From Oxalobacteraceae bacterium (GTDB taxonomy: Bacteria; Pseudomonadota; Gammaproteobacteria; Burkholderiales; Burkholderiaceae_D): 64,000 nt of DNA. The stretch is taken from contig JAIXOW010000449.1 in assembly GCA_027486615.1 (NCBI GenBank), positions 1-64,000 on the forward strand. The letters run 5' to 3'. This document shows positions 1 to 12,048 of this stretch, piece after piece; position 1 is the first letter of the stretch; each line of letters starts with the position of its first letter. A program made the translations under genes and the position numbers. The notes beneath the pieces are model-generated. The model had not been told where the DNA came from and did not search any database. It worked only from the letters and a program-made list of their open reading frames with translations.

Positions 1-49
1 AGTCCGTAAGAACCCACAGGAATCCGCGCAAACACGCGGTAGTAGGCGA

Positions 50-80
50 AAAAAAACCAACTAAGAGAAGTTGGTTTTTT
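50..80 (-). terminator. Rho-independent terminator downstream of ssrA
   Basis: Hairpin aaccaact-N6-agttggtt; on the minus strand it is followed by a run of T. Confidence 0.7.
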
Positions 81-86
81 AACGAT

Positions 87-463
87 TGGTGGAGGCGGCG
101 GGAATCGAACCCGCGTCCAAAGATCCTCTACAGACAGTTCTACATACTTAGTGTTGTCATTTAATTTGATTTACCTGCCGCGGACACACACGCTACAAGT
201 AAACGAGTCACCTTTTGTTTAACGCTATGCCAAGTGACCCGACACAACGCGATTCCCTGTGTATGACTCTACTGCTGTTGCCAGCCCGCCCCAGGAACAA
301 GACGGTGTAGAGCTAAAAAGTTATTAAGTTTTTAGAGGTTTACGCTGCGAGAGCGTAAGTTTCATCGTTTGCATTTAAGCATTTCCGGTTGGTTTTACGA
401 GGTGACCAGCCCTCGGTATGCCCTGCGCTGCTTTGTAATCCCTGTCGAAACCAGGTCGCCCCC
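87..463 (-). ncRNA. ssrA: tmRNA (transfer-messenger RNA)
   Basis: Reverse complement begins GGGGGCGACCUGGUUUCGACAGGG and ends GGACGCGGGUUCGAUUCCCGCCGCCUCCACCA; internal tag ORF at 340-372 (minus) encodes ANDETYALAA-stop. Confidence 0.97.
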
Positions 464-534
464 AAGCAGGGTTTCATTGTAGCGTAATCAAGCAGTGCAC
501 AAGATGCGTTTTTTATAGATGATGTTGTGATAAC

Positions 535-1212
535 TCAAGCGAGTGCGTGTTGTAAGAGTGTGAGCAGGTCTTTAGGTGTGTTGGCAATGTAATCTGCATT
601 CCAGCTTTGTGGTTCGGTGTTGCCGCAATAACCCCAAGCTGCTGCGATGGTGGGCATTCCTGCTGCTTTGCCGGCTTGTATGTCACGCAAGTCATCACCA
701 ACATACCAACATAAGGTTGGATTGAGATTGATGCGACGTGCTGCTTCTATCAGTGGATCTGGGTGCGGTTTGGCGTGTGCAGTTGTATCGCCTGACACTA
801 TGCAAGATGCTTGCGCTAGTCCTATGAGTGGAATGAGTGCATCGGTATATAACGCAGGTTTATTGGTAACGATGCCCCATAAGATTTGTTGTTGTTCTAG
901 TTGTTGCAGTAGTTCTGGTACTTCATGAAACAAGCTACTTTGATCTGCGATGTGTGCAGCATAGTTATCTAAAAATTCAGTTCTTAATGCATCGTATTCT
1001 GCATCAGCAGGTGTCTTGTTTAATGCTATACCGATTAATCCACGTGCTCCTGCTGAGGCAAGTGGTCTTAATTGTTCATAGGGTGTGGGTGCTAATCCAC
1101 GTTGTGAACGCATGAGATTAACTGCAGCAGCAAGATCAGGTGCAGTGTCTGCCAGTGTGCCATCTAAATCAAACAGGACTGCACGCGGTAAAGGTAGTTG
1201 TGGAATGAGCAT
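535..1212 (-). CDS. gph: Phosphoglycolate phosphatase (HAD family)
   Basis: N-terminal FDLDGTLADTAPDL HAD motif, GIVTNKP, YVGDDLRDIQAG; adjacent to ubiG. Confidence 0.9.
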   Translation of the reverse strand: MLIPQLPLPRAVLFDLDGTLADTAPDLAAAVNLMRSQRGLAPTPYEQLRPLASAGARGLIGIALNKTPADAEYDALRTEFLDNYAAHIADQSSLFHEVPELLQQLEQQQILWGIVTNKPALYTDALIPLIGLAQASCIVSGDTTAHAKPHPDPLIEAARRINLNPTLCWYVGDDLRDIQAGKAAGMPTIAAAWGYCGNTEPQSWNADYIANTPKDLLTLLQHALA

Positions 1213-1330
1213 AGTAAAAAGATGGAAGGTGTTTTAAATCCATTTCCATTGAAGCTAAGGGAATGACTGATTTATTCAGATTTTTATAATGAATCAGCGT
1301 CATAGCAAGACGCTGAGTTATGTGACTGCA

Positions 1331-2026
1331 TTAAACAGATTTAACCGTTGCCACTAGATAGTTAACGCTAGTGTCTTGTTTCAACGAATAAATTTTAGTC
1401 AGCGGGTTATACGTCATCCCTTTAAGCGCTTCAACTTCTAAGCCTGCTGTTCTAGCAAAACCAGATAACTCTGCAGGTGTGATGAACTTTGCGTAATCAT
1501 GTGTGCCACGTGGCAGTAGTCCTAAAACATATTCAGCACCGATGATGGCAAACAAATAGGACTTAGGATTGCGATTAAGTGTGGAGAAAAAAATATGTCC
1601 ACCAGGTTTGACTAACTTTGCACACGCTTGAACGATGGCAGCAGGATCAGGCACATGCTCTAGCATTTCCATACAAGTGACTACGTCATATTGTCCTGCT
1701 TCACGCGCTGCGAGATCTTCTGCAGAGATGAGTTCATAACGAACTTTGATACCTGACTCGAGGCTATGTAGATCAGCGACTTTGAGTGCTTTTTCTGATA
1801 AATCAATGCCAGTGACTGTCGCGCCTTTTTTGGCGATGGATTCAGCCAATATGCCTCCACCACATCCGACATCACAGACTTGTTTGCCAGCGAGAGGTAC
1901 ACGCGCATTAATCCATTCCAATCGCAATGGATTGATTTCATGTAGAGGTCTGAACTCGGAGGTGGGATCCCACCAACGATGTGCGAGTTCACTGAATTTT
2001 TGTATTTCCAAAGGATCGGCGTTCAT
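1331..2026 (-). CDS. ubiG: Bifunctional 3-demethylubiquinol 3-O-methyltransferase / 2-polyprenyl-6-hydroxyphenol methylase
   Basis: [27 protein letters not shown] and [26 protein letters not shown] signatures. Confidence 0.95.
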   Translation of the reverse strand: MNADPLEIQKFSELAHRWWDPTSEFRPLHEINPLRLEWINARVPLAGKQVCDVGCGGGILAESIAKKGATVTGIDLSEKALKVADLHSLESGIKVRYELISAEDLAAREAGQYDVVTCMEMLEHVPDPAAIVQACAKLVKPGGHIFFSTLNRNPKSYLFAIIGAEYVLGLLPRGTHDYAKFITPAELSGFARTAGLEVEALKGMTYNPLTKIYSLKQDTSVNYLVATVKSV

Positions 2027-2111
2027 CTCGAGATGATAACGGAAACTGGAGAATTACTTTTGAGTGCTAGTTGGAGGCTTTAGCTGTCGTACTTGAAATG
2101 GCAAAATAGAA

Positions 2112-2140
2112 CAAAGGCTCTTATTGTTTAAGAGCCTTTG
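2112..2140 (-). terminator. Hairpin terminator candidate downstream of OmpA-family gene
   Basis: caaaggctctta-ttgtt-taagagcctttg, perfect 12-bp stem. Confidence 0.55.
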
Positions 2141-2165
2141 CCTAAATTTAAGAAGCTTGATATGC

Positions 2166-2894
2166 CTAAGGAGCTTTGGTACCTATGACTTCCACATCCA
2201 CACGGCGGTTACGTGCACGGCCTTGTGAAGTTTTATTACTAGCTACAGGTTGAGTTGCACCTTTACCATCAATGAAAATACGATCAGATGGTATGCCTAA
2301 TTTAACCAAATAATCTTTAACGGCCTGCGCACGGCGGATAGATAGTTTTTGGTTATAGCTAGCTTTGCCTATGCTATCAGTATGGCCGGTTGCGAGGATG
2401 CTATCTACCTTTGCATTTTGTAATTCTGTTTGTAGTTTCTTTAAGCGGTCCATGCCTTCTGGTCGCAAAGTAGCTTGGTCAAAGCCGAATGAGGTGTCAG
2501 TCGTGAGGCTGACTTTTGCAATTGGCGGTGGAATAACAGCTGCTTTTTGTGTTTCTTCCGATTTGCTTGCAACTGGCTCTGTAACAGGGGCTGAAGTCGG
2601 GCGCTGTGCGGACGCTGCAGCAGCAGCAGGTACTTCAGCGGCTGATTTATTTTCTGTTGAGACAGCTTGCGCAGGTTGCAATGGAACGCCATCACATCCC
2701 GGTACGACTGCATCAGCAGGCTCCCAAGTGCCGGTTCGTACGCACAGTCCTGTGCCGCTACGGACAATAGTTCCACTTGAGTCGACCCAATATCCTCTGG
2801 GCGCTTTATTTGCTGCTTGTGCATTGTAAGTGCTGGCGAAAAGTACAGTGACTAAGCTGCTCAATAAACCTATCAGTAGACTTTTGTATTTCAT
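2166..2894 (-). CDS. OmpA family outer membrane protein
   Basis: Signal peptide; C-terminal OmpA domain (ATGHTDSIGKASYNQKLSIRRAQAVKDYLVKLGIPSDRI...NRRVDVEV). Confidence 0.9.
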   Translation of the reverse strand: MKYKSLLIGLLSSLVTVLFASTYNAQAANKAPRGYWVDSSGTIVRSGTGLCVRTGTWEPADAVVPGCDGVPLQPAQAVSTENKSAAEVPAAAAASAQRPTSAPVTEPVASKSEETQKAAVIPPPIAKVSLTTDTSFGFDQATLRPEGMDRLKKLQTELQNAKVDSILATGHTDSIGKASYNQKLSIRRAQAVKDYLVKLGIPSDRIFIDGKGATQPVASNKTSQGRARNRRVDVEVIGTKAP

Positions 2895-3030
2895 AAAAAC
2901 CTCTCCCAGTGAAAATGCTAATTAAGCAATATTTTAAGGGAAAATAATTGAGGTTGTTCAAAATAATTTTACTTTTACTAATTTATTTATAAATTACGCT
3001 TCAATAACTGATTTCTAGGGCGCGTGAAAT

Positions 3031-3064
3031 CAAAAAACACGATCAGCATTTAACGCTGATCGTG
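3031..3064 (-). terminator. Rho-independent terminator
   Basis: cacgatcagc-atttaac-gctgatcgtg stem; minus strand followed by TTTTTTG. Confidence 0.7.
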
Positions 3065-3092
3065 ATGTTTGCAAAGCCTGGGGATGAAGAAC

Positions 3093-3782
3093 TTAATCTT
3101 TATTGCCAACTTGCTGGCGTGTACTCACCACTTCTATATCAACCCTACGGTTTTCTGATCGTCCCTTACTATTGTTGTTGCTAGCAATCGGTTCACTTTC
3201 GCCTTTACCTTGGGTATAGATGCGATCAGCGGGCAGGGATTGCGATAGTAAATAGCTTTTAACGGCAGCTGCACGGCGCTCTGAAAGTTTTTGGTTATAG
3301 GCTTCTGCACCAATTGCATCTGTGTGGCCTGTCGCCACAATGACTTTGATAGACATACCTAAGAGGCGGTTAGCTAATAATTTCAGGCTATCTTCACCAC
3401 CTTTTTTAAGAATCGATTTATCAAAGTCGAAATAAGCATCCGTGTCTAAAGTAATTTTTTCTACGACTGTCTCAACCGGTGGAGGAGGGGCAGCTTGCGC
3501 TTTTGCAATCACTGGTGCAGGCGGTGCTTGTGGAGTAGGTATCTCCGGAACACTGACTGCACTCGTTTTTGCCACCACGCCATCACAACCAACTACTGTC
3601 GCTAAGACGGGACGCCATCCACCTGTATGCCAGCAGTTGCCATTTGTACTGATAACGGCGTTACCCCTTGCGTCTTGAAGATATCCAGCATTGCCATCCA
3701 CCACCGGATAACTAGGATTAGCAGCGAGTGACTGGCCTGCATAAAAAATCAGCAGCGTGAGATTGAGACGGGCGAGCAATTG
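3093..3782 (-). CDS. OmpA family outer membrane protein (tandem paralogue)
   Basis: C-terminal OmpA domain; the likely start is the internal Met of MQLLARLNLTLLIFYAGQSLAANP (signal peptide), shorter than the ORF 3093-3911. Confidence 0.85.
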   Translation of the reverse strand, partial: QLLARLNLTLLIFYAGQSLAANPSYPVVDGNAGYLQDARGNAVISTNGNCWHTGGWRPVLATVVGCDGVVAKTSAVSVPEIPTPQAPPAPVIAKAQAAPPPPVETVVEKITLDTDAYFDFDKSILKKGGEDSLKLLANRLLGMSIKVIVATGHTDAIGAEAYNQKLSERRAAAVKSYLLSQSLPADRIYTQGKGESEPIASNNNSKGRSENRRVDIEVVSTRQQVGNKD

Positions 3783-4098
3783 CATAGCATTTCTCCTGAT
3801 TGATGGATGATTAGGTCTATATGTGGGAAGCGTTGTCATAAAAAAAATGATGCTTCGCTGTCTCGCAGTGAGTGTGGCAGTTGTGGGGGTAAATACATTA
3901 CAAAAAATCAAATGAAGGCAGTTACTAGTGAGTTTTATTTGACAAATTTTATTTAGTCAGAAGAGCCCGATATCAGAGTAAGAAACAGGGCTAAAGGGTG
4001 GTCAACGTGGTAAAATTTCGAGTTCTCAAAATCAAGGTTCGCAATCTGCGGACAGTCAATTAACACCTGCATTTTTGCTTCAACTCACCGGCCCCACA

Positions 4099-6759
4099 AT
4101 GGATCAATTCGCAAAAGAAACAATACCAATTTCACTCGAAGAAGAGATGCGCAAAAGCTATCTCGATTACGCTATGAGCGTCATCGTTGGCCGCGCATTG
4201 CCGGATGTCAGAGATGGTTTAAAGCCCGTGCACAGGCGTGTTTTATTCGCTATGCATGAAACCAATAATGTATTTAATCGTCCCTATGTAAAGTGTGCTC
4301 GTGTGGTGGGTGAAGTGATGGGTAAATATCACCCACATGGCGACCAAGCGATTTACGATACTTTGGTACGTATGGCGCAAGATTTTTCATTGCGCTACAC
4401 CTTGGTAGACGGTCAAGGTAACTTTGGCTCGATTGATGGTGATAATGCAGCTGCTATGCGTTATACCGAGTGTCGCTTAGATAAGATTGCTAGTGAATTA
4501 CTGGCTGACATAGAAAAAGAAACTGTCGACTTTGTACCTAACTACGACGGTAAAGAAAAAGAACCTTCTGTTCTGCCTACCCGCATTCCTAATCTGTTGA
4601 TCAATGGGTCATCAGGTATTGCAGTTGGTATGGCAACCAATATCCCACCGCATAACATTACTGAAATCATTGACGGTGCTCTGCATTTATTGCAAACACC
4701 GAATTGCACGGTGGATGAATTAATAGAAATTATTCCTGCGCCAGACTTCCCAACTGCCGGCATTATTTATGGCGTCTCTGGTGTGCGTGATGGTTATCGT
4801 ACCGGTAGAGGTCGTTTGGTCATGCGTGGCAAAACGCATTTCGAAGAATACGGTCGCGAAAATCGCACAGCAATCATCGTAGATGAGTTGCCGTATCAAG
4901 TGAATAAAAAATCCATGCTCGAGCGTATCGCGGAGCTGGTACGTGATAAAAAACTCGATGGCATTTCTGATATTCGTGATGAGTCCGATAAATCAGGTAT
5001 GCGTGTTGTCATCGAACTAAAACGCGGAGAAGTACCAGAGGTTGTGTTGAACAATCTCTATAAACAAACACAGTTGCAAGACACCTTTGGTATGAACATG
5101 GTGGCATTGGTGGATGGTCAGCCTAAGTTGCTGAACTTGAAGCAGATGTTGGAATGCTTCCTTTCACACCGTCGTGAGGTTGTTACACGTCGTACTGTTT
5201 TCGAATTACGTAAAGCACGTGAACGTGGTCATGTATTAGAAGGTTTAGCCGTTGCCTTAGCTAATATTGATGAATTCATTGCCATCATCAAAGCAGCACC
5301 AACACCACCGATTGCAAAATCAGAGTTAATGATGCGTACCTGGGATTCTTCTGTGGTGCGTGAAATGCTAGCGCGCACTGGTGCAGAGAACGCAGGTGGC
5401 ATAGAAGCCTTCCGTCCTGCGAATTTGCCGCGTCAATATGGTTTGCAAGCAGATGGTTTATATAAATTATCGGATGATCAAGCGCAGGAAATTCTGCAAA
5501 TGCGCTTGCAACGTTTGACTGGTTTAGAGCAAGACAAGATTGTTAATGAGTACAAAGAAGTGATGGAGCAAATCGCTGATCTGTTGGATATTCTTTCCAA
5601 GCCAGATCGCGTGACCACCATCATTACTGATGAACTCGTCGCAGCAAAAAATGAATATGGCGTCAATGGCGGCGATAAGCGTCGTTCACAAATTGAAATC
5701 AATGCGACTGATCTCGCAACAGAAGATTTAATCACACCGCAAGACATGGTCGTGACCTTGTCTTATGCGGGTTATATGAAGTCACAACCCTTATCAGAAT
5801 ATCGCGCACAAAAACGTGGTGGTCGCGGTAAGCAAGCAACTGCCACTAAAGATGATGATTGGATAGATCAACTCTTCATCGCCAATACACATGATTACAT
5901 GTTGTGTTTCTCGAATCGTGGTCGTATGTACTGGTTGAAAGTGTGGGAAGTGCCGCAAGGTTCACGTACCTCACGCGGCAAACCAATTGTGAACATGTTC
6001 CCGTTACAAGAGGGCGAGAAAATCACCGTGGTCTTACCATTGTTTGGTGAGCACAGTAGCTTCCCTGCTGACCGTTATGTCTTTATGTCGACTAGCTTGG
6101 GTACTGTTAAGAAAACGCCGTTGTCTGATTTTAGTAATCCACGTAAGGCAGGCATTATTGCTGTTGATTTGGATGAAAGTGATTTCTTAATTGGTGCTGC
6201 ATTAACTGACGGTAGTCATGATGTGATGTTGTTCTCAGATTCAGGTAAAGCAGTGCGCTTTGATGAGAATGATGTACGCCCTATGGGTCGTACTGCACGT
6301 GGCGTACGTGGTATGAGTTTAGAAGCAGGTCAACAAGTGATTGCCTTACTGGTTGCTGAAAATGAAGGTCAGTCGGTTTTAACTGCAACTGAAAATGGTT
6401 ATGGCAAGCGCACACCGATCGCTGAATACACACGTCATGGTCGTGGCACCAAAGGCATGATTGCGATCCAAACCAGTGAGCGTAATGGTAAAGTGGTTGC
6501 TGCAACACTAGTAGAAGCAACTGATGAAATCATGCTCATCACCACAGGCGGTATATTGATTCGTACCCGTGTATCTGAAATTCGTGAGATGGGTCGCGCA
6601 ACACAAGGTGTGACACTGATTGCGGTTGAAGATGGTGGAAAATTATCTGGATTACAGCGTATTGCTGAAGCGGATGCAGAAGATGATGGTTCTGTATCAG
6701 ATGACGCAGTTGCCGATGACACCGCACCGGATGCAGCACCGGACGATTCCGTTGAATAA
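4099..6759 (+). CDS. gyrA: DNA gyrase subunit A
   Basis: [49 protein letters not shown]; GyrA C-terminal repeats. Start trimmed from 4075 to 4099. Confidence 0.98.
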   Translation: MDQFAKETIPISLEEEMRKSYLDYAMSVIVGRALPDVRDGLKPVHRRVLFAMHETNNVFNRPYVKCARVVGEVMGKYHPHGDQAIYDTLVRMAQDFSLRYTLVDGQGNFGSIDGDNAAAMRYTECRLDKIASELLADIEKETVDFVPNYDGKEKEPSVLPTRIPNLLINGSSGIAVGMATNIPPHNITEIIDGALHLLQTPNCTVDELIEIIPAPDFPTAGIIYGVSGVRDGYRTGRGRLVMRGKTHFEEYGRENRTAIIVDELPYQVNKKSMLERIAELVRDKKLDGISDIRDESDKSGMRVVIELKRGEVPEVVLNNLYKQTQLQDTFGMNMVALVDGQPKLLNLKQMLECFLSHRREVVTRRTVFELRKARERGHVLEGLAVALANIDEFIAIIKAAPTPPIAKSELMMRTWDSSVVREMLARTGAENAGGIEAFRPANLPRQYGLQADGLYKLSDDQAQEILQMRLQRLTGLEQDKIVNEYKEVMEQIADLLDILSKPDRVTTIITDELVAAKNEYGVNGGDKRRSQIEINATDLATEDLITPQDMVVTLSYAGYMKSQPLSEYRAQKRGGRGKQATATKDDDWIDQLFIANTHDYMLCFSNRGRMYWLKVWEVPQGSRTSRGKPIVNMFPLQEGEKITVVLPLFGEHSSFPADRYVFMSTSLGTVKKTPLSDFSNPRKAGIIAVDLDESDFLIGAALTDGSHDVMLFSDSGKAVRFDENDVRPMGRTARGVRGMSLEAGQQVIALLVAENEGQSVLTATENGYGKRTPIAEYTRHGRGTKGMIAIQTSERNGKVVAATLVEATDEIMLITTGGILIRTRVSEIREMGRATQGVTLIAVEDGGKLSGLQRIAEADAEDDGSVSDDAVADDTAPDAAPDDSVE

Positions 6760-6830
6760 TAGATGAATGTGTTTTTAAGCATAGCGACACTCTGACAATA
6801 CTCTGCAACTAAAATAAAAATTGCCTATCT

Positions 6831-7904
6831 ATGAGTGATGACAAACTGCAGCCACTACGTGAGCAAATTGATGCGATTGATGCGCAACTACTCGCATTAT
6901 TAAATCAGCGTGCGCGTGTGGCTCAGGCAGTAGGGCACGTTAAGGCAGAAACTAATGCGCCTGTTTTTCGCCCTGAACGTGAAGCCCAAGTCTTAGCGCG
7001 TGTCGCTGCAAATAATACTGGTCCTCTGCCATCTTCTGATTTGCAAACTATCTTTAGAGAAGTAATGTCATCATGTCGTGCGCTAGAGCGTCGCATCACA
7101 GTCGCTTTTCTTGGTCCAGTTGGCACTTACAGTGAACAAGCAGTGTGGCAGCAGTTTGGTCAGTCCGTCACAGGTTTGCCTTGCATCTCAATTGATGAAG
7201 TCTTTCGTGCTACCGAAGCGGGCACTGCAGATTTTGGTGTAGTGCCCATTGAAAATTCAACCGAAGGTACAGTTAATCGCACTTTAGATTTACTTTTGCA
7301 AACTTCTTTATCAATTAGCGGTGAGTTATCACTTCCTGTACATCATAGTTTGCTGACCAAGAGTGGATCACTAGAAGGTGTAAAACGTGTTTGTGCGCAT
7401 TCACAAGCATTAGCTCAATGTCAGGCTTGGTTAAATCATCACTATCCACAAATTGAAAGACATGCAGTTGCATCGAACGGTGAAGCTGCACGCTTAGCAA
7501 GTGAAGATAATACGATTGCTGCGATCGCTTCTGAAATGGCTGCAACGCGTTATGGTTTAGCGATAGCGCACGCACACATACAAGATGATCCACATAACCG
7601 TACTCGCTTTGCTGTCATCGGTAGACTTTCACCTACTGCATCGGGACGTGATCAAACTTCGCTCGTTTTATCAGTGCCCAATAAACCGGGCGCTGTGTAT
7701 GAATTGCTCGAGCCATTGGCTAAACATGGTGTATCCATGACGCGTTTCGAATCGCGTCCTGCACGTACAGGTAGTTGGGATTATTATTTTTACGTTGATG
7801 TCGAAGGTCATGCGCAAGATACAAAAGTAGCGCAAGCACTGCAAGCCTTGCAATCACGTGCTGCTTTTTTTAAAGTGCTTGGCTCTTATCCCTTTGCACT
7901 CTGA
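6831..7904 (+). CDS. pheA: Chorismate mutase / prephenate dehydratase
   Basis: N-terminal chorismate mutase helix, then AFLGPVGTYSEQA, PIENSTEGTVNRTLD, and ACT region (SVPNKPGAVYELLEPLAKHGVSMTRFESRP). Confidence 0.95.
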   Translation: MSDDKLQPLREQIDAIDAQLLALLNQRARVAQAVGHVKAETNAPVFRPEREAQVLARVAANNTGPLPSSDLQTIFREVMSSCRALERRITVAFLGPVGTYSEQAVWQQFGQSVTGLPCISIDEVFRATEAGTADFGVVPIENSTEGTVNRTLDLLLQTSLSISGELSLPVHHSLLTKSGSLEGVKRVCAHSQALAQCQAWLNHHYPQIERHAVASNGEAARLASEDNTIAAIASEMAATRYGLAIAHAHIQDDPHNRTRFAVIGRLSPTASGRDQTSLVLSVPNKPGAVYELLEPLAKHGVSMTRFESRPARTGSWDYYFYVDVEGHAQDTKVAQALQALQSRAAFFKVLGSYPFAL

Positions 7905-7928
7905 TCTTTTACTCTGACTTTACTCACT

Positions 7929-9035
7929 ATGTCACATTCATTTGGTCCTGATTATGTTCGTGCTATCGCTCCTTATCAGGGCGGTAAACCTATTGCAGAA
8001 GTCGCACGTGAGTTTGGTCTAGATGAATCTAAGATCGTCAAGCTAGCATCGAATGAAAATCCATTAGGTATTCCTGAGTCAGCGCAACAAGCAATGCAAG
8101 CTGCATTGGCTGAACTAGCGCGTTATCCTGATTCGAATGGCTTTGATTTAAAAGCGACGATAAGTAAAAAATTTAATGTTACGCCTGATTGGATTACTTT
8201 AGGTAATGGGTCTAACGACATACTTGAACTCGCTACTCGTTCATTAGTGCGTACTGGTGAATCAGTTGTCTATTCAGAATATTCTTTCGCTGTGTATCCA
8301 CTTGCTACCCAAGCAGTGGGAGCAAAAGCCATAGTTGTGCCAGCTAAAAATTTTAGTCATGATCTCGATGCAATGGCTAAGGCGGTGCAGCCTGATACGC
8401 GTTTAATCTTTGTTGCGAACCCAAATAATCCTACGGGTACCTTCATAGAGGGTGATCAGATACTCGCTTTCATACGCTCCATACCTAAACATGTGGTGAT
8501 CGTATTGGATGAAGCTTATACAGAATACTTGCCACCGAATCAGCGTTACGATGCATTAGCTTGGGTAGCCCAACATCCAAATTTAATTGTGTCACGTAGT
8601 TTTTCTAAAGCTTATGGATTGGCAGGCTTGCGTATAGGTTTTGGTATTGCGCAAGCAGAGTTGACTGATTTAATGAATCGTTTACGTCAACCGTTTAATG
8701 TGAACTCCTTAGCGCAAGCAGCAGCCATCGCTGCTTTGCAAGATGAAGCGTTTCTTGCTAAGAGCGCGCAGATAAATAATCAAGGTTACACACAAATAAC
8801 CAATGCCTTGACTCAAATGGGTCTGACCTTTATTCCTTCATTTGGTAATTTTGTTTTATTTAAAGCGGGTGAGGCTAATGATGCAGGTGCAAAAGTAAAT
8901 CTCGCTTTACTTAAAAAAGGCATAATCGTGCGCCCCGTTGGTAACTATGGATTGCCACAGTGGTTAAGAGTCTCAATAGGACTGCCTGAAGAAAATGCTG
9001 CATTCCTTGCTGCTCTTCAATCCATCATAGGCTGA
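7929..9035 (+). CDS. hisC: Histidinol-phosphate aminotransferase
   Basis: KLASNENPLGIPESA, FVANPNNPTGTF, SRSFSKAYGLAGLRIGF. Confidence 0.95.
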   Translation: MSHSFGPDYVRAIAPYQGGKPIAEVAREFGLDESKIVKLASNENPLGIPESAQQAMQAALAELARYPDSNGFDLKATISKKFNVTPDWITLGNGSNDILELATRSLVRTGESVVYSEYSFAVYPLATQAVGAKAIVVPAKNFSHDLDAMAKAVQPDTRLIFVANPNNPTGTFIEGDQILAFIRSIPKHVVIVLDEAYTEYLPPNQRYDALAWVAQHPNLIVSRSFSKAYGLAGLRIGFGIAQAELTDLMNRLRQPFNVNSLAQAAAIAALQDEAFLAKSAQINNQGYTQITNALTQMGLTFIPSFGNFVLFKAGEANDAGAKVNLALLKKGIIVRPVGNYGLPQWLRVSIGLPEENAAFLAALQSIIG

Positions 9036-9045
9036 TGCACTGAGC

Positions 9046-9951
9046 ATGCCACCCTTTAAAAAAATCGTTATCTTTGGTGTTGGACTCATAGGCGGTTCAT
9101 TTGCACTCGCTTTAAAAAAAGCAGGTGTGGTTGAGCAGGTTGTTGGTGTGGGTCGTCGTCTTGAAACACTAGAACGTGCAAAATCCTTAGGCATTATTGA
9201 CGCCATCGGTGACGTCAGTGCAGTGACTGATGCTGATCTCGTGTTAATTGCAACGCCGGTAGCGCAAACACAAGCAGTGTTAGCGTCGATTGCGCCTTAT
9301 CTTCAACCACACACAGTTATCACTGATGCAGGTAGTACGAAATCTGATGTGGCAGCGGCAGCACGATTGGCATTAGGTGAAAAAATTGCGCAGTTTGTGC
9401 CAGGGCATCCGATTGCAGGTCGTGAACAAAATGGTCCTGAAGCTGCATTAGCGGATTTATATGTGGGTAAAAAAGTTGTGCTGACAGCATTGCCTGAAAA
9501 TGCATCGACTTCAGTCGCAAGTGTAAGTGCAGCTTGGAAGCATTGTGGCGCATTGATACATGAATTAAGTGCAGAAGAACATGACGCAGTGTTTGCAGCA
9601 GTTAGTCATTTGCCACATTTTCTAGCTTATGCCTTAGTGGATGATATTGCTGCAAATAGTAAAGCCGATTTATTGTTTCAATATGCAGCGAGTGGTTTTC
9701 GTGATTTCACACGCATTGCAGGCTCATCGCCTGAAATGTGGCGCGACATCGTATTAGCTAATCAATCAGCTTTATTGGTAGAGCTTGATACTTACATTAA
9801 TCAACTGAATAAAATGCGCAGCTTATTGCAAGCAGCTGATGGCAATGGTTTGCAAAAAATTTTTTCGCAAGCACAAACAGCTAGGCAGTCATGGATTACT
9901 GCAATCGAAATGGCAGAGCAAAAGCGCACCTATGAGCAAGGTGGAGATTAA
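9046..9951 (+). CDS. tyrA: Prephenate dehydrogenase
   Basis: [44 protein letters not shown]. Confidence 0.94.
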   Translation: MPPFKKIVIFGVGLIGGSFALALKKAGVVEQVVGVGRRLETLERAKSLGIIDAIGDVSAVTDADLVLIATPVAQTQAVLASIAPYLQPHTVITDAGSTKSDVAAAARLALGEKIAQFVPGHPIAGREQNGPEAALADLYVGKKVVLTALPENASTSVASVSAAWKHCGALIHELSAEEHDAVFAAVSHLPHFLAYALVDDIAANSKADLLFQYAASGFRDFTRIAGSSPEMWRDIVLANQSALLVELDTYINQLNKMRSLLQAADGNGLQKIFSQAQTARQSWITAIEMAEQKRTYEQGGD

Positions 9952-11270
9952 TGAAACATTATCCTCATCACATTGATTTAAAACCTGCGAGCTCAGCACA
10001 TGGCACAGTCAGATTGCCAGGTTCTAAAAGTATTTCTAATCGCATTCTTTTATTAGCTGCTCTCGCAAAAGGTACTACTGAAGTTAAAGAATTGCTCGCA
10101 TCCGATGACACGCATGTGATGTTGATGGCGCTGCAAAAGCTAGGTGTGAAATGGCATCAACATGATGTGAGCCATGATTATGCAATTGAAGGTGCTGCAG
10201 GAAATTTCCCTGTGCATGCTGCTGATTTATTTATGGGTAATGCAGGTACAGCGATTCGTCCTTTAACTGCGGCGCTAGCTGCTATTGGTGGTGATTACAC
10301 CATACATGGTGTGGCGCGTATGCATGAAAGACCTATCGGTGATTTAGTGGATGCATTAAACGCTGTTGGTGCGCGCATTGATTACACCGGCAATGCTGGT
10401 TTTCCACCTTTGCACATACATCGTGGCCATTTGCGTCCGCGTCACATGCAAGTACGTGGCAATGTATCGAGTCAGTTTTTAACTGCCTTACTCATGGCAT
10501 CGCCTTTAATTGCGCGTGAACAGCAACTCGATATTGAAGTCATCGGTGATTTAATTTCTAAGCCCTACATAGAAATTACTCTTAATCTCATGCGGCGCTT
10601 TGGTGTGGAAGTTGAACGTGATGGATGGTCAGTGTTTAAGATTGCAGCGGGACAGCAGTATCAAAGTCCAGGCACCATACATGTAGAAGGTGATGCTTCT
10701 TCTGCTTCTTATTTTTTAGCAGCAGGTGCCATTGCTGGTGGACCAGTGCGCGTCGAAGGTGTGGGTAAAACGAGCATACAAGGTGATGTGCGTTTTGTGG
10801 AAGCGCTAGAGCAAATGGGTGCGCAGATTACGATGGGTGAAAACTGGATAGAAGTCAGTGCAAAAGGTCCTTTGAAAGCGATTGATGCAGATTTTAATCA
10901 CATCCCTGATGCTGCCATGACGATAGCAGTTGCGGCTTTATATGCAGATGGTACGAGCATGCTACGTAACATTGCGAGCTGGCGTGTAAAAGAAACCGAT
11001 CGTCTATCAGCGATGGCAACAGAGTTAAGAAAATTGGGTGCATTAGTCGAAGAAGGGCAAGACTATTTGCGTGTGACACCTCCTATTGTTTTACAGCCCG
11101 CCACAATCGATACTTACGATGATCATCGCATGGCTATGTGTTTTTCTCTCGCGTCACTTAACGGTGTATTACGCGATGGGGCGCAAGTACGGATCAACGA
11201 TCCACAATGTGTCGCCAAAACCTTCCCCGATTATTTCTCAGCCTTTGCCGGCATACTCCACCGCGATTGA
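9951..11270 (+). CDS. aroA: 3-phosphoshikimate 1-carboxyvinyltransferase (EPSP synthase)
   Basis: [58 protein letters not shown]. Confidence 0.97.
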   Translation: MKHYPHHIDLKPASSAHGTVRLPGSKSISNRILLLAALAKGTTEVKELLASDDTHVMLMALQKLGVKWHQHDVSHDYAIEGAAGNFPVHAADLFMGNAGTAIRPLTAALAAIGGDYTIHGVARMHERPIGDLVDALNAVGARIDYTGNAGFPPLHIHRGHLRPRHMQVRGNVSSQFLTALLMASPLIAREQQLDIEVIGDLISKPYIEITLNLMRRFGVEVERDGWSVFKIAAGQQYQSPGTIHVEGDASSASYFLAAGAIAGGPVRVEGVGKTSIQGDVRFVEALEQMGAQITMGENWIEVSAKGPLKAIDADFNHIPDAAMTIAVAALYADGTSMLRNIASWRVKETDRLSAMATELRKLGALVEEGQDYLRVTPPIVLQPATIDTYDDHRMAMCFSLASLNGVLRDGAQVRINDPQCVAKTFPDYFSAFAGILHRD

Positions 11271-11277
11271 GAACACG

Positions 11278-11940
11278 ATGATTCCAGTCATTGCTATCGA
11301 TGGTCCAACCGCTTCGGGTAAAGGTACCGTTGCAGGTCGTGTGGCAGAAGCACTAGGATTTGCCTATCTCGATTCTGGTGCTTTATATCGTCTAACAGCG
11401 TTAGCTGCCATACAAAAAGGCGTAGAGCTGAATGATGCCTTAACCGTTTCCCATTTAGCGTCGTCGTTGGATGTGCGCTTTAGTGCTGAACAGATTTTTC
11501 TGGATGGTGAAGATGTTTCAGATGCGATTCGCGCCGAAGAAATCGGTGTGGCTGCTTCCAAAATTGCAACTATGCCAACTTTAAGAGCGGCTTTAGTCGA
11601 CTTACAGCATGGTTTTCTCAAAGCGCCAGGCTTGGTAGCGGATGGACGCGATATGGGTACGGTGATTTTCCCGCAAGCGCAGCTCAAAATTTTTCTTACG
11701 GCGAGTGTCGAAGCACGCGCTGAAAGACGATATAAGCAATTGATTGGCAAAGGCTTTTCTGCTAATATGACCGCCCTTTTGCAGGATTTGCGGGAACGTG
11801 ACGAACGCGATACACAACGCGCCGTTGCACCCTTAAAACCAGCTGAAGGTGCGAAAGTCTTAGACACTTCTGCATTAACAGTGGCTGAGGCTGTAGCGCA
11901 AGTACTCGCTTGGTATAACGAAGCAAGTACAACAAAGTAG
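11278..11940 (+). CDS. cmk: Cytidylate kinase
   Basis: [38 protein letters not shown]; true start at 11278, after the aroA stop. Confidence 0.95.
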   Translation: MIPVIAIDGPTASGKGTVAGRVAEALGFAYLDSGALYRLTALAAIQKGVELNDALTVSHLASSLDVRFSAEQIFLDGEDVSDAIRAEEIGVAASKIATMPTLRAALVDLQHGFLKAPGLVADGRDMGTVIFPQAQLKIFLTASVEARAERRYKQLIGKGFSANMTALLQDLRERDERDTQRAVAPLKPAEGAKVLDTSALTVAEAVAQVLAWYNEASTTK

Positions 11941-12048
11941 TAAGTAGCTTAAAGGTGCTCAAAGGCGCGCAATGCGCTAATGGGTGTTGAATAACCCTAA
12001 CCCAGCTTCCGGCAATTCCGCCGTCAGTTGGCTAACCAGTCTAATACT

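Noticed and set aside
1-49. Possible integration remnant beside the tmRNA 3' end
   Set aside because: tmRNA is a common integration site and a ccgcg-N6-cgcgg hairpin is present, but the window starts here, so no att duplication or integrase can be assessed.
6435-6808. Antisense ORFs of 89 and 115 aa over the 3' end of gyrA
   Set aside because: Low-complexity translation fully antisense to conserved gyrA sequence; no independent RBS or homology cue.
11364-11867. 167-aa antisense ORF within cmk
   Set aside because: Mirror of cmk codon bias; no recognisable domain.
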